A DNA stretch of 64,000 bases from the NCBI RefSeq assembly GCF_027627455.1, contig NZ_CP115483.1, positions 5,353,113 through 5,417,112 on the forward strand, read 5' to 3'. The stretch comes from Sphingobacterium sp. SYP-B4668. GTDB taxonomy: Bacteria; Bacteroidota; Bacteroidia; Sphingobacteriales; Sphingobacteriaceae. The notes beneath the pieces were generated by a model, which was not told the origin of the DNA, searched no databases, and saw nothing but the letters and a program-made list of their open reading frames with translations. Of the stretch, positions 42,083 through 50,398 are shown in pieces (positions within the stretch are counted from its first letter, which is position 1; the number at the start of each line of letters is the position of its first letter). The position numbers were made by a program, and so were the translations under genes.

Positions 42083-45000
42083 CTAATTGACCCTTACTGG
42101 GTCGGCTGGCTTTTTCAACTCTTTGTATGGATATGTTTTCATCTCCTCCATTAAGATTTGTATGGTCTTTTCCAACTGCGGATCCCGCCCCTCTAACAAA
42201 TCCTTGGGTGTCTGTTCTACAAAAACATCTGGAGCGACGCCTTCGTTTTCGATAATATATTGTCCATTCAAATCGAAGACACCAAAGTTGGGCGCAGTTA
42301 TTCGACCTCCATCCAACAAAGGAGGATAACCACTTATTCCCACCAAGATTCCCATCGTCGTACGCCCTACTAATTTGCCGAGCCCCTTATGTCTAAACAT
42401 ATAAGGCATCATATCTCCACCAGACCCTGCATTTTCGTTTATAATCATCGCCTTTGGTCCATAAATACCATTTCCTGGTGTCGTAAAACTCCTGCCATCA
42501 CGAATAGCCCAACCCGCGATTAAATCTCTCGACAACAGATCAATAACATAGTCCGCGACCGATCCTCCACCATTGTTACGTTCATCCAACAGCAATGCCT
42601 TTTTATCCATTTGCGAAAAGTAATAACGATTGAAGGATGTATACCCTTCACTACCAGTATTGGGCATATATACGTACGCTATTTGTCCCTTACTCAACTC
42701 ATCCGTACGCTTCCTGTTACGCTCTACCCATTCGGTTCTTCTCAAATTGATTTCATCACTAAATGCTATTGGCTTGACCACCACTTCTCGAGCGCCAACC
42801 ATAGAAGGTTGACTATTGATAGTCAATACGACTTGTCGCCCGACTGTTTGTTCAAATAAACTGTAAATATTGCGATCGGCCGTTAACTCGACACCATTGA
42901 CGCCAACAATAAACATCCCGGGTTCTATATTCAATCCCGGCTCCGATAGAGGAGCTTTCAAATCCGGGTTCCAATCCAATCTCGAAAATATTTTTTCCAA
43001 ACGATAGCGATTATCCACGACCTTGTAATCCGCGCCCAACATGCCCACACCCACCGATGGAGTAGAGGGTTGGTCTCCTGGGTAGATATAATTATGCCCT
43101 ACAACCATCTCGCCCATCATTTCGTTCAACAAATAGGACAAATCCGACCGATGATTCACAAAAGGAAGAAAGCGTTGATATTTGGTTTTAACAGCATTCC
43201 AGTTGGCCCCATGCATATTTTCGACATAGAAAAATTCCTTTTCCAATGCCCAGACTTCATTGAAAACCTGTTTCCACTCAGCAATAGGATCTACCAATTG
43301 CTTCACCCCAGTTAGTTTAAGCTTTCCATTGTCAGGAATGGGTTTCTGATTAGCATTAACAATAAAATAAGCATCTCCCAAACCGTACATCATTTTTTTA
43401 CCATCAGCACTTACCGTAAATCCATTTGCCCCTTCTATTAACACCTTGTCCTCCAGTTTTTTTAGATCGAACATCCCAATAGTACGGCCTCTTTGATAAA
43501 GCAAGAAATCAGAAACTTGACCATTCAATCGATAATATCCCGGGGCCAAAGGCAAACTTATTATACGATTGGAGATGCCATCAAAGTCCACTTTTATCGT
43601 CTTAGGTTTCGGTTCCTCCTTTTTATCCTCTTTATCTTCTTTTTTCGCTTCCTCTTCCTTTTCCTTACCTATTGGCTCCTCGTCACTTTCCAATTTGAAA
43701 AGGGTAGGAGTATCCTTAGACAGCATAAATGCATATACCGAATAGTTGACAGGTCTATCGTATGCTGACATGTGAAGACCCGAATTGGTAAGACCCGTAT
43801 TTGTACTGGCCGAGAAAAACAAATATTTACCATCTCTACTGAATACCGGCTGTCTTACTGCAGACATGCCATCCGTCACTTGGTTACTTTGTCTGCTTTC
43901 CAAGTTATACATAAAAATTGCTGTCACCGCATTCGGTAAGGTCTTGATATACGAAATCCATTTTGAATCAGGAGACCACGAAGGTTGGAAATGATTACCT
44001 GTACGTCCAGTATGGGACCCCAATTTGTCATCATCTACCTTGACTACCTTTTTACTTTCTATATCTACATAATACAAATTAAGATGTGCATCGTTAAAAA
44101 ACAGCTTCTTACTATCTGGCGACCAAGTTGGGTCGAAGTAGAAATAGTTATCACCCAAAGTAATATATAAGGGGTCATTTTTTGCCTTTTGGTCCCGAAG
44201 GACGAGTTCGTACTTCCCTCTAGCATCCGATAGATAGGAAATCCATTTACCATTAGGTGACCAGTCTGGAAATTTCTCGTGCGATCCAGGCGCATTCGAT
44301 ATATTTCGTGCATCGCCCTTCTCTTTAGGGATGGTTACTATTTCGCCCCTAGACTCAAAAATAGCGCGTTGACCTGTTGGAGACAAGTTCCAATTCCGGA
44401 TATCTTTGCTGATGTCGACATAATGGGTTCGCTTATAAAGATTATCTGCCGAGATATAAATTGGTACAGCACTATACCTGCTACTTTTAACATTCAATAT
44501 GTATATTTTGCCCTCCGCTTCAAATATTAGCTCATCCCCAAATCCGCCCAGCGTACGGACATCGTAGTCCTTAAAGTTGGTCAGCTTCTCCACTTTTTTA
44601 GACTTGACATCATAGCTGTATACATTAACGATCTTATCCCTGTCCGAAAGAAAATACACTTTTTCGCCTAACCAAATCGGTTTTACGTCGTTACTTCGTT
44701 CACCCGGCACGATTTGGATATTTGCAGTTTTGTTATCAAATATCCAAATGGACGGCATACCACCTCCTCGATATCGTTTAAATGCAACCCGATCGCGCTC
44801 TGTGGGGTCTCCGTTTTTGATATAGGCCCAAGAGTTTCCATCTGCCGATGGAGAGCCTTGGTAAGCTTCTGGCATGGGTAGTGCCTGACTCTTACCCGTA
44901 TGGATATCTATCTTAAATAATCGTGATCCTAGTGAATATTCAAAGTCTTGGGTACTGGTAAAATAGATTTCATCGTTATCAATCCATCCGCGTACTACAT

Positions 45001-45337
45001 CTGCAGACGGATGATAGGTAACGCGACGAGGCTCTCCGCCAGAAATAGGTATTACATACACGTCGGTATTGCCGTCATAATTACCAGTAAAGGCTATTTG
45101 CTTACCATCTGGAGAGAAAATAGGATTCTGTTCAATGTCAGGATTTATAGTCAATCGATGTGGATTACTTCCATCTTTTGAAGCAATCCAAATATCACCA
45201 CCATATACAAAAGAAATATGATGTTGACTAATACTCGGACTTCTCAATAAGAGCGTTTCTTGCTCCTGAGCATTAGCCGCAACTGCGATAACAGACGTTA
45301 AAACAAGGCCACAATAAAGCTTTAATCTTTTATTCAT
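42083..45337 (-). CDS. Tricorn-like S41 family protease, second copy
   Basis: A 1084-residue exported protease, paralogue of 5937-9098. The signal peptide (VIAVAANAQ) is clear from the start MNKRLKLYCG; an upstream ATG adds nine residues. Beta-propeller blades (FSPDGKQIAFTGNYDGNTDV; TWSPDSKKLFFNDAHL) run to about residue 570, then a highly charged Lys/Glu linker (KEKEEEAKKEDKEDKKEEPK), helical and PDZ regions, and an S41 core. Active-site candidates are the His in VVGHNYIYPG, Ser in NENAGSGGDMMPY and Glu in IIENEGVAPDV. The residue before the His is Gly rather than Ser as in the first copy. Periplasmic peptidase; substrate unknown. Confidence 0.92.
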   Translation of the reverse strand: MNKRLKLYCGLVLTSVIAVAANAQEQETLLLRSPSISQHHISFVYGGDIWIASKDGSNPHRLTINPDIEQNPIFSPDGKQIAFTGNYDGNTDVYVIPISGGEPRRVTYHPSADVVRGWIDNDEIYFTSTQDFEYSLGSRLFKIDIHTGKSQALPMPEAYQGSPSADGNSWAYIKNGDPTERDRVAFKRYRGGGMPSIWIFDNKTANIQIVPGERSNDVKPIWLGEKVYFLSDRDKIVNVYSYDVKSKKVEKLTNFKDYDVRTLGGFGDELIFEAEGKIYILNVKSSRYSAVPIYISADNLYKRTHYVDISKDIRNWNLSPTGQRAIFESRGEIVTIPKEKGDARNISNAPGSHEKFPDWSPNGKWISYLSDARGKYELVLRDQKAKNDPLYITLGDNYFYFDPTWSPDSKKLFFNDAHLNLYYVDIESKKVVKVDDDKLGSHTGRTGNHFQPSWSPDSKWISYIKTLPNAVTAIFMYNLESRQSNQVTDGMSAVRQPVFSRDGKYLFFSASTNTGLTNSGLHMSAYDRPVNYSVYAFMLSKDTPTLFKLESDEEPIGKEKEEEAKKEDKEDKKEEPKPKTIKVDFDGISNRIISLPLAPGYYRLNGQVSDFLLYQRGRTIGMFDLKKLEDKVLIEGANGFTVSADGKKMMYGLGDAYFIVNANQKPIPDNGKLKLTGVKQLVDPIAEWKQVFNEVWALEKEFFYVENMHGANWNAVKTKYQRFLPFVNHRSDLSYLLNEMMGEMVVGHNYIYPGDQPSTPSVGVGMLGADYKVVDNRYRLEKIFSRLDWNPDLKAPLSEPGLNIEPGMFIVGVNGVELTADRNIYSLFEQTVGRQVVLTINSQPSMVGAREVVVKPIAFSDEINLRRTEWVERNRKRTDELSKGQIAYVYMPNTGSEGYTSFNRYYFSQMDKKALLLDERNNGGGSVADYVIDLLSRDLIAGWAIRDGRSFTTPGNGIYGPKAMIINENAGSGGDMMPYMFRHKGLGKLVGRTTMGILVGISGYPPLLDGGRITAPNFGVFDLNGQYIIENEGVAPDVFVEQTPKDLLEGRDPQLEKTIQILMEEMKTYPYKELKKPADPVRVN

Positions 45338-45408
45338 AAATAAGCGAAAATATGGGATAAACATACCGCTATTTTTAAATTATTGGGACACCTATATCAA
45401 ATAAGTTG

Positions 45409-45440
45409 CAAAAAAAAAGCGCTGATTTTCATCAGCGCTT
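45409..45440 (-). terminator. Terminator of the Nif3/zinc-ribbon unit
   Basis: AAGCGCTGAT and ATCAGCGCTT form a ten-base stem with a T-run on the minus strand, 25 bases after the zinc-ribbon gene. Confidence 0.88.
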
Positions 45441-45465
45441 ATAAATATTGTAATTCAATAAATTG

Positions 45466-46215
45466 TTATGCGATTTCGCCTTCTACTTCTAATACAATCC
45501 CTTCATCTACAATCACACGTCCGCAATGTTCACAGATAATGATTTTCTTACGTTGACGAATTTCGGACTGCATTTGTGCAGGAATCTTATTGTGGCAACC
45601 AGAACAGCTATCACGATCGATAGAAACAACAGCAAGACCATTTTTGAAGGAGTTACGAAGTCTGTTGTAGACATTCATAAGACGTTCCTCAATGTTCTTT
45701 TCTGCGCCTTCAGAACTTTTCAACAATGCATCTTCCTCTTTTTGAGTTTCTGAAGTGATTGTATCCAGTTCATTTTTCTTACCATCTAGTTCTCCTCTGC
45801 TATAATCCATGCTCTTAACTGTGCTTTCATACTGCTCAGTTTTATTACGAATCTCGAATTCATATTCTTTAATTCGTTTTTCACAAACTTGAATCTCTAA
45901 GCCTTGAATCTCGATTTCTTTAGAAATAGCGTCGTACTCACGGTTATTTTTGACCTCATTAAGTTGACCCTCATATTTTTTGATGGCACTTTGAGCATCT
46001 TTGATCATGTTCTTACGTTTCACGATTGAATCCTCCAAATCGTCCAAATCAGTTCTGATTTTTTCGATACGAGTCTCCAGTCCTGCTATTTCATCTTCAA
46101 GATCAGCTACTTCAATAGGCAATTCCCCTCTTATTTGGCGAATTCTATCGACTTTAGTATGTATGGTTTGTAAAGACCATAATGCTTTCAATTTTTGTTC
46201 TACGGTTTGTTCCAT
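45466..46215 (-). CDS. C4-type zinc ribbon domain protein with coiled coil
   Basis: A 249-residue protein: residues 1-180 are a long antiparallel-type coiled coil full of Glu, Lys and Ile (IEKIRTDLDDLEDSIVKRKN), followed by a zinc ribbon with CSGC and CEHCGR (Cys residues about 205-235). This matches the PF02591 family (CT398-like). Function is not established; relatives are linked to flagellar, secretion or nucleic-acid contexts. Its ATG overlaps the Nif3 stop by one base; the Nif3-zinc ribbon pair is widely conserved. Confidence 0.92.
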   Translation of the reverse strand: MEQTVEQKLKALWSLQTIHTKVDRIRQIRGELPIEVADLEDEIAGLETRIEKIRTDLDDLEDSIVKRKNMIKDAQSAIKKYEGQLNEVKNNREYDAISKEIEIQGLEIQVCEKRIKEYEFEIRNKTEQYESTVKSMDYSRGELDGKKNELDTITSETQKEEDALLKSSEGAEKNIEERLMNVYNRLRNSFKNGLAVVSIDRDSCSGCHNKIPAQMQSEIRQRKKIIICEHCGRVIVDEGIVLEVEGEIA

Positions 46216-47312
46216 TAACTGTAGTATTTTATTGGATTTGTATCTATTTCCGTTATTAGGACTGCAAAGTTAGCAAATTTTTTCCGAATAATTTCTAACA
46301 ATAATTCTTGCGTAAATTGTTCACTTTCAAAATGTCCCGTGTCTGCAATGACAATATCTTCTTCCGCATCGAAAAACTCATGGTACTTATAGTCTGCCGT
46401 CACAAAGAAATCTGCACCTGAGCGCTTGGCATCTGACAGCAAAAATCCCCCAGCACCACCGCATACTGCCACTCTTGAGACCTCTTTACCTCTTAATGCA
46501 GTATGTCGTATTACTGTCAGATTAAGCTTGTCTTTCAAGTGTCGTAAGAAATCCTCTTCGGCCATCGGAACACTCAAATTACCGATAATTCCCGACCCAA
46601 CCTCTTGAAAACTATTTTCCAATGTCACAATATTATAGGCGATTTCCTCGTATGGATGGCTTGAATACATAGCTACAAGTATATTACGCTCCTTGGATTT
46701 AGGAAATATCACTTCGATTTTAGTCTCCTCTACGCGCTCTTGTTGGCCAATATTTCCTATACTTGGTTCGGCGCCCTCAAGAGGTCTAAATGTTCCATAG
46801 CCTGCCGTATTATAACTACATTGATCATAACGACCAATACTTCCAGCCCCTGCTTCGAATAATGCTTCGCGAACACTCTCCACATGCGATCGGGGTACAT
46901 ATACAATTAGTTTTAGCAACAGGTTTTTCTTCTGCTGAAGAATCGCTGTATGGGTTAAACCGATTTTTTCGCCAATCTTAGAGCTAACCCCGCCAAAGAT
47001 ATTGTCGAGATTTGTATGGATAGCATACAGTGCAATGTTATTTTGAATTGCTTTGATAATCACACGCTCGACGTAATTGGCCCCTGTAAACTTCTTGAGC
47101 CCTTTAAAAACAATGGGGTGATGTGAAATGATAAGATTACACCCCTTGGCAATTGCCTCATCGACAACAGACTCTGTGCAATCCAAAGATATCAAGACAC
47201 TGGTCAGCTCCTCTTGTGGATTACCCACCAAAAGACCGGAGTTGTCATATGATTCCTGATAGGAAAGCGGAGCAATCTCTTCCAAATATGTCGTAAGTTC
47301 TTGTATTTTCAT
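46215..47312 (-). CDS. Nif3-like dinuclear metal center protein
   Basis: A 365-residue hexameric-type protein. Metal ligands are visible in LIISHHPIVFKGLK (the two His) and, near the C-terminus, VIADTGHFESEQFTQELL (His and Glu). The central insertion domain (KLIVYVPRSHVESVREALFE to SSHPYEEIAYNIVTLE) is the PII-like domain found in the longer Nif3 subtype. Sometimes annotated as GTP cyclohydrolase I type 2, but the activity is not established for this group. Upstream of and coupled to the zinc-ribbon gene. Confidence 0.94.
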   Translation of the reverse strand: MKIQELTTYLEEIAPLSYQESYDNSGLLVGNPQEELTSVLISLDCTESVVDEAIAKGCNLIISHHPIVFKGLKKFTGANYVERVIIKAIQNNIALYAIHTNLDNIFGGVSSKIGEKIGLTHTAILQQKKNLLLKLIVYVPRSHVESVREALFEAGAGSIGRYDQCSYNTAGYGTFRPLEGAEPSIGNIGQQERVEETKIEVIFPKSKERNILVAMYSSHPYEEIAYNIVTLENSFQEVGSGIIGNLSVPMAEEDFLRHLKDKLNLTVIRHTALRGKEVSRVAVCGGAGGFLLSDAKRSGADFFVTADYKYHEFFDAEEDIVIADTGHFESEQFTQELLLEIIRKKFANFAVLITEIDTNPIKYYS

Positions 47313-47360
47313 TCTTCAATATTGATTATCCCAACTGTATCTCTTGATTAAGAGCAAACA

Positions 47361-47831
47361 TTATACCTCATTAATCGCTTTCTCCTTAAATTTATTGTGT
47401 TCCTTTAACAAATTACGATATTGGTTGATTTTTACCCAATACGTAATAAAATAGATCAGATTGAGCACTCCGGCAATTACCAAAATAAATGGTGGGAATG
47501 GTATATTGATAGACAAATATGTCCAAGCGTAGAGTCTGCCCTCTTTTTGTGTCGGATTCTCTTCCACAGCAATTTTACGATCATAGAACTCGTTGTTCAA
47601 TGAATCACACAATCTTCTTGCCACCTCAAAATGCCAATAAATATTAAACAAAGGCACCGCGACGAACCAAGCTTGATTTGGAAGGATATTTCTATTTTCT
47701 TTCGAAACCAAATTTAAGGTTTGGCGTATGGTATTTGCAAACAAAATCCAAAAAGTAAGACGTACTAGCGACACAGCCAAAAGAACATATAGCATCTCTG
47801 TGGTCAATTTATCAGGGGCAAACTCTAACAT
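47361..47831 (-). CDS. Uncharacterised membrane protein
   Basis: A 156-residue protein with three or four hydrophobic segments (LYVLLAVSLVRLTFWILFA; AWFVAVPLFNIYWHFEVARR; FPPFILVIAGVLNLIYFITY) and charged connecting loops. The NQAWFVAVPLFNIYWHFEV motif resembles DUF4328-like or related small membrane proteins, but I cannot assign a family with confidence. It lies just upstream of Nif3 on the same strand with a 48-base gap. No function is implied. Confidence 0.65.
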   Translation of the reverse strand: MLEFAPDKLTTEMLYVLLAVSLVRLTFWILFANTIRQTLNLVSKENRNILPNQAWFVAVPLFNIYWHFEVARRLCDSLNNEFYDRKIAVEENPTQKEGRLYAWTYLSINIPFPPFILVIAGVLNLIYFITYWVKINQYRNLLKEHNKFKEKAINEV

Positions 47832-48087
47832 TTTTATTTGAATTTCTTTTTTCTAAACTTAGATAATTTTGCTTTTATATACAATAGAATCTGTATTCTA
47901 TACCAATAGCACTTTTATCCCTTTTTATAAATATGGAGTTATATAGGCTCCTTAAGTGTCCTCAATACCAACTAATCCGATAAGAGCAAAAGAATATACG
48001 CAGCACATACTATAATGTGATTTATTCTATTTTGTTTAACGTGTATTGACAGTACCAAATTATAACGTACAATAGTTACATACCAAT

Positions 48088-48798
48088 CTAAAAGTACAAT
48101 AAAAAAATTGCTGGCTTTTTATGAAAGTCATCTTTACGTTTTTTCCACTGCGCTACCGACAACGTAGCGATAAATTCCTCTTCGGCTGTCAGACTACTAG
48201 CTACACAAATCTTCGTCTGATCTTTACAAACCTTCAACAACTCTGCAAACAGTTGATTATTACGAAAAGGTGTCTCGATAAAGATTTGAGTTTGCTTTTC
48301 TTTATACGCTTGATTTTCCAGCTCCTTTATTTTCTTACTACGATCAGCCTTATCTATTGGCAGATATCCTTGAAAAGCAAATTTTTGGCCGCTGAAACCG
48401 GAGGCCATCAAGGCCAATAATATAGAGCTTGGCCCTACTAAAGGGACGACCTTGACTCCCAATCGATGAGCCTCGGCCACAATATCGGCGCCTGGATCAG
48501 CGATTCCAGGACATCCAGCCTCTGACATCAACCCGACATCCTTTCCAGAAAGCAACCCCGCAAAAAACTCTCCTAGATTCCGTTTGTCTCGTTTATGTTT
48601 TCCATAATCATGAACGATTAATTGACTTTGGGGAGTCGTTAATCCGGCTTGTTTTAGAAATTTGCGCGCAGTCTTTTCATTTTCGACTATATACTCTGTA
48701 ATAAGATTAATAGTCTCCTGAAGATAGGGGGTGTAGGATGCCCGAGCCGCGTCATCACTAAGCGGCACAGGGAGTAAATAAAGTGTTCCTTTCGACAT
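48088..48798 (-). CDS. RsmI-like tetrapyrrole methylase family protein, short form
   Basis: A 236-residue SAM-dependent methyltransferase of the tetrapyrrole methylase fold. GLMSEAGCPGIADPGADIV and VKVVPLVGPSSILLALMASG are the diagnostic SAM-binding motifs shared with RsmI, which modifies C1402 of 16S rRNA. It is about 50 residues shorter than true RsmI, and the N-terminus (LYLLPVPLSDDAARASYTPY) differs from the usual ATPIGNLGD, so it is probably the second Bacteroidota paralogue rather than RsmI itself. A TAGGTTTG element ends three bases before the ATG. Confidence 0.82.
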   Translation of the reverse strand: MSKGTLYLLPVPLSDDAARASYTPYLQETINLITEYIVENEKTARKFLKQAGLTTPQSQLIVHDYGKHKRDKRNLGEFFAGLLSGKDVGLMSEAGCPGIADPGADIVAEAHRLGVKVVPLVGPSSILLALMASGFSGQKFAFQGYLPIDKADRSKKIKELENQAYKEKQTQIFIETPFRNNQLFAELLKVCKDQTKICVASSLTAEEEFIATLSVAQWKKRKDDFHKKPAIFLLYF

Positions 48799-48804
48799 AT
48801 ACAA

Positions 48805-49247
48805 ACCTAATCAATTCTATCCAATTGTGTAAACATATATGTATGTTAATGAGGATTCGGATCAGTTCTAGCCTCCGTTCTTAGCCAAATTTTTATAAAT
48901 TCCCCGTTTCCTGTGTAAGGACAGAGACCACGTGAGTATCAAGTCCAATAATTAGGTAGCGTTTAGATAGTCTTAACGTAGGGTTAACATAGCCTTAGCT
49001 TAGCCATTTGTTATGTTAACCGTATGTATACTCTAATTAAAACCCGTCTTAATATATAAGTTGGTATACCGTTGAATTCTAGCAAACGTAAGGTCGCCGG
49101 CCGTGTTATAGAAACCATTGCATATCCCTCTAAAAAGTACTATCCCTAGTTATTTTACACAGAAGTATTAGACCTAAGTCAGTAACATTGTACTCCATAC
49201 TAAAAAAGCACTTGTAATAAAATACTATTTTTTCTAGTTTTGTATAA
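48805..49247. other. 443-base intergenic region with inverted repeat
   Basis: No ORF or RNA family recognised. GGTTAACATA (48982-48991) and TATGTTAACC (49012-49021) form a perfect ten-base inverted repeat with a 20-base spacer. Local composition is less AT-biased than other gaps here. The apaG promoter occupies the right end. Confidence 0.4.
49212..49242 (+). promoter_or_regulatory. Promoter of apaG, leaderless geometry
   Basis: TTG (49212-49214), 20 bases, TAGTTTTG (49235-49242), then five bases to the ATG at 49248. Confidence 0.6.
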
Positions 49248-49634
49248 ATGGTATCTCAAATAACAGAAGGGGTTAAGATTTCGGTAGAATTTATTTATCA
49301 GCCAGAATACTCCAATCCGGAAAAGGAACATTTTATGTTTGCCTACAGGATATCTATTGAAAATATTGGAGATAGTACTTTTCAGCTTATGAGACGTCAT
49401 TGGCATATTTTCGATGCTATTGGTGAGCACAGAGAGGTTGATGGAGACGGGGTAGTGGGCGAGCAACCCATCATCGAGCCAGGTGACACTCATCAGTATG
49501 TATCCGGATGCAATCTCAAAAGTGAAATGGGATTTATGGAAGGTACCTATCAAATGCGCCGTACTTTAGACGACGAACTTTTTGATGTTGAAATTCCGCG
49601 ATTCAATCTCATCGCCAACCATAGATTGAACTAG
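49248..49634 (+). CDS. apaG: Co2+/Mg2+ efflux protein ApaG family
   Basis: A 128-residue protein of the ApaG/DUF525 fibronectin-like fold. The typical core is present: FAYRISIENIGDSTFQLMRR, HWHIFDAIG, and GDGVVGEQPIIEPGDTHQYV followed by GCNL. Normal length. The family's biochemical role is unsettled despite the efflux name from Salmonella corD. The start at 49248 is both the natural family start and five bases from the promoter, so its mRNA may lack a leader. Confidence 0.94.
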   Translation: MVSQITEGVKISVEFIYQPEYSNPEKEHFMFAYRISIENIGDSTFQLMRRHWHIFDAIGEHREVDGDGVVGEQPIIEPGDTHQYVSGCNLKSEMGFMEGTYQMRRTLDDELFDVEIPRFNLIANHRLN

Positions 49635-49715
49635 CCTTCGTTTGATAACTGTCAACACCCTATCCTCATTAAGATTCATTAACATTATTCCTACCGTAAA
49701 AACTATTTTATTCTG

Positions 49716-49723
49716 TACTTTTG
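49716..49723 (+). promoter_or_regulatory. -7 element before the Rossmann-fold oxidoreductase
   Basis: TACTTTTG, nine bases before the ATG at 49733. It overlaps a possible upstream TTG start, which argues for the ATG. Confidence 0.4.
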
Positions 49724-49732
49724 TATCCTATT

Positions 49733-50398
49733 ATGGATAAAACTGTCTATACGGCATTGATTTTAGGTTCTACAGGCCTGATAGGGGACATACTGATGCA
49801 CAATCTATTGGCAAGCGACTGCTACTCAAAGATATATGCAATATCAAGGCGTCCGCTTGGCTTTGAACATCCCAAAATGGTCAATATCGTGGCTGACTAT
49901 TATTCAATAGACGATTACATTAAAGATTTAAAAGTAGATCATTTCTATTCCTGTATAGGGAGTACAAAAAGCAAGACCCCTGAGCGAGATATATATTATC
50001 AAATCGATCATGATTACCCATATAAAGTATCTAAATACTTAATAAACAATAAGTTAACAAACATCTGTATTGTTTCAAGTATAGGTGCAAACAGCAAATC
50101 AAAGAACTTCTACCTTAAGATGAAAGGGGACTTGGAACGAGATATTATCAAGCTTGCCATTCCGAACACCTTTATTTTAAGGCCTTCCTTGCTTCTGGGA
50201 AAAAGAGGAGAGAAGAGGTTACTTGAATCCATATCATCATTTGTGATGAGTGTATTGAACGTGTTCCTATTAGGAAGGTTGAAAGATTACAGAAGTATAA
50301 AAGCAGAAGATGTGGCTAGTACGATGCAAAAAATCACCACATCTCAAAGAAAAGGATTACATATTATTCAAACAGAAAAAATAAAAGAATTAGCGTGA
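49733..50398 (+). CDS. NAD(P)-binding Rossmann-fold oxidoreductase (HTATIP2-like)
   Basis: A 221-residue protein of the atypical short-chain dehydrogenase/epimerase group. The nucleotide-binding loop ALILGSTGLIGDILMHNLL is at the N-terminus; SCIGSTKSKTPERDIYYQID and ICIVSSIGANSKSKNFYLKM provide the second and catalytic-like regions, with a Ser and a Tyr/Lys pair. RPSLLLGKRGEKRLLESISS is typical of the family. Substrate unknown. The stop overlaps the GTG start of the ABC-F gene (GTGA), so the two are translationally coupled. Confidence 0.85.
   Translation: MDKTVYTALILGSTGLIGDILMHNLLASDCYSKIYAISRRPLGFEHPKMVNIVADYYSIDDYIKDLKVDHFYSCIGSTKSKTPERDIYYQIDHDYPYKVSKYLINNKLTNICIVSSIGANSKSKNFYLKMKGDLERDIIKLAIPNTFILRPSLLLGKRGEKRLLESISSFVMSVLNVFLLGRLKDYRSIKAEDVASTMQKITTSQRKGLHIIQTEKIKELA

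Noticed and set aside
48921..48936. CCACGTGAG in the gap before apaG as a parS site
   Set aside because: Matches only the central hexamer plus a few bases.
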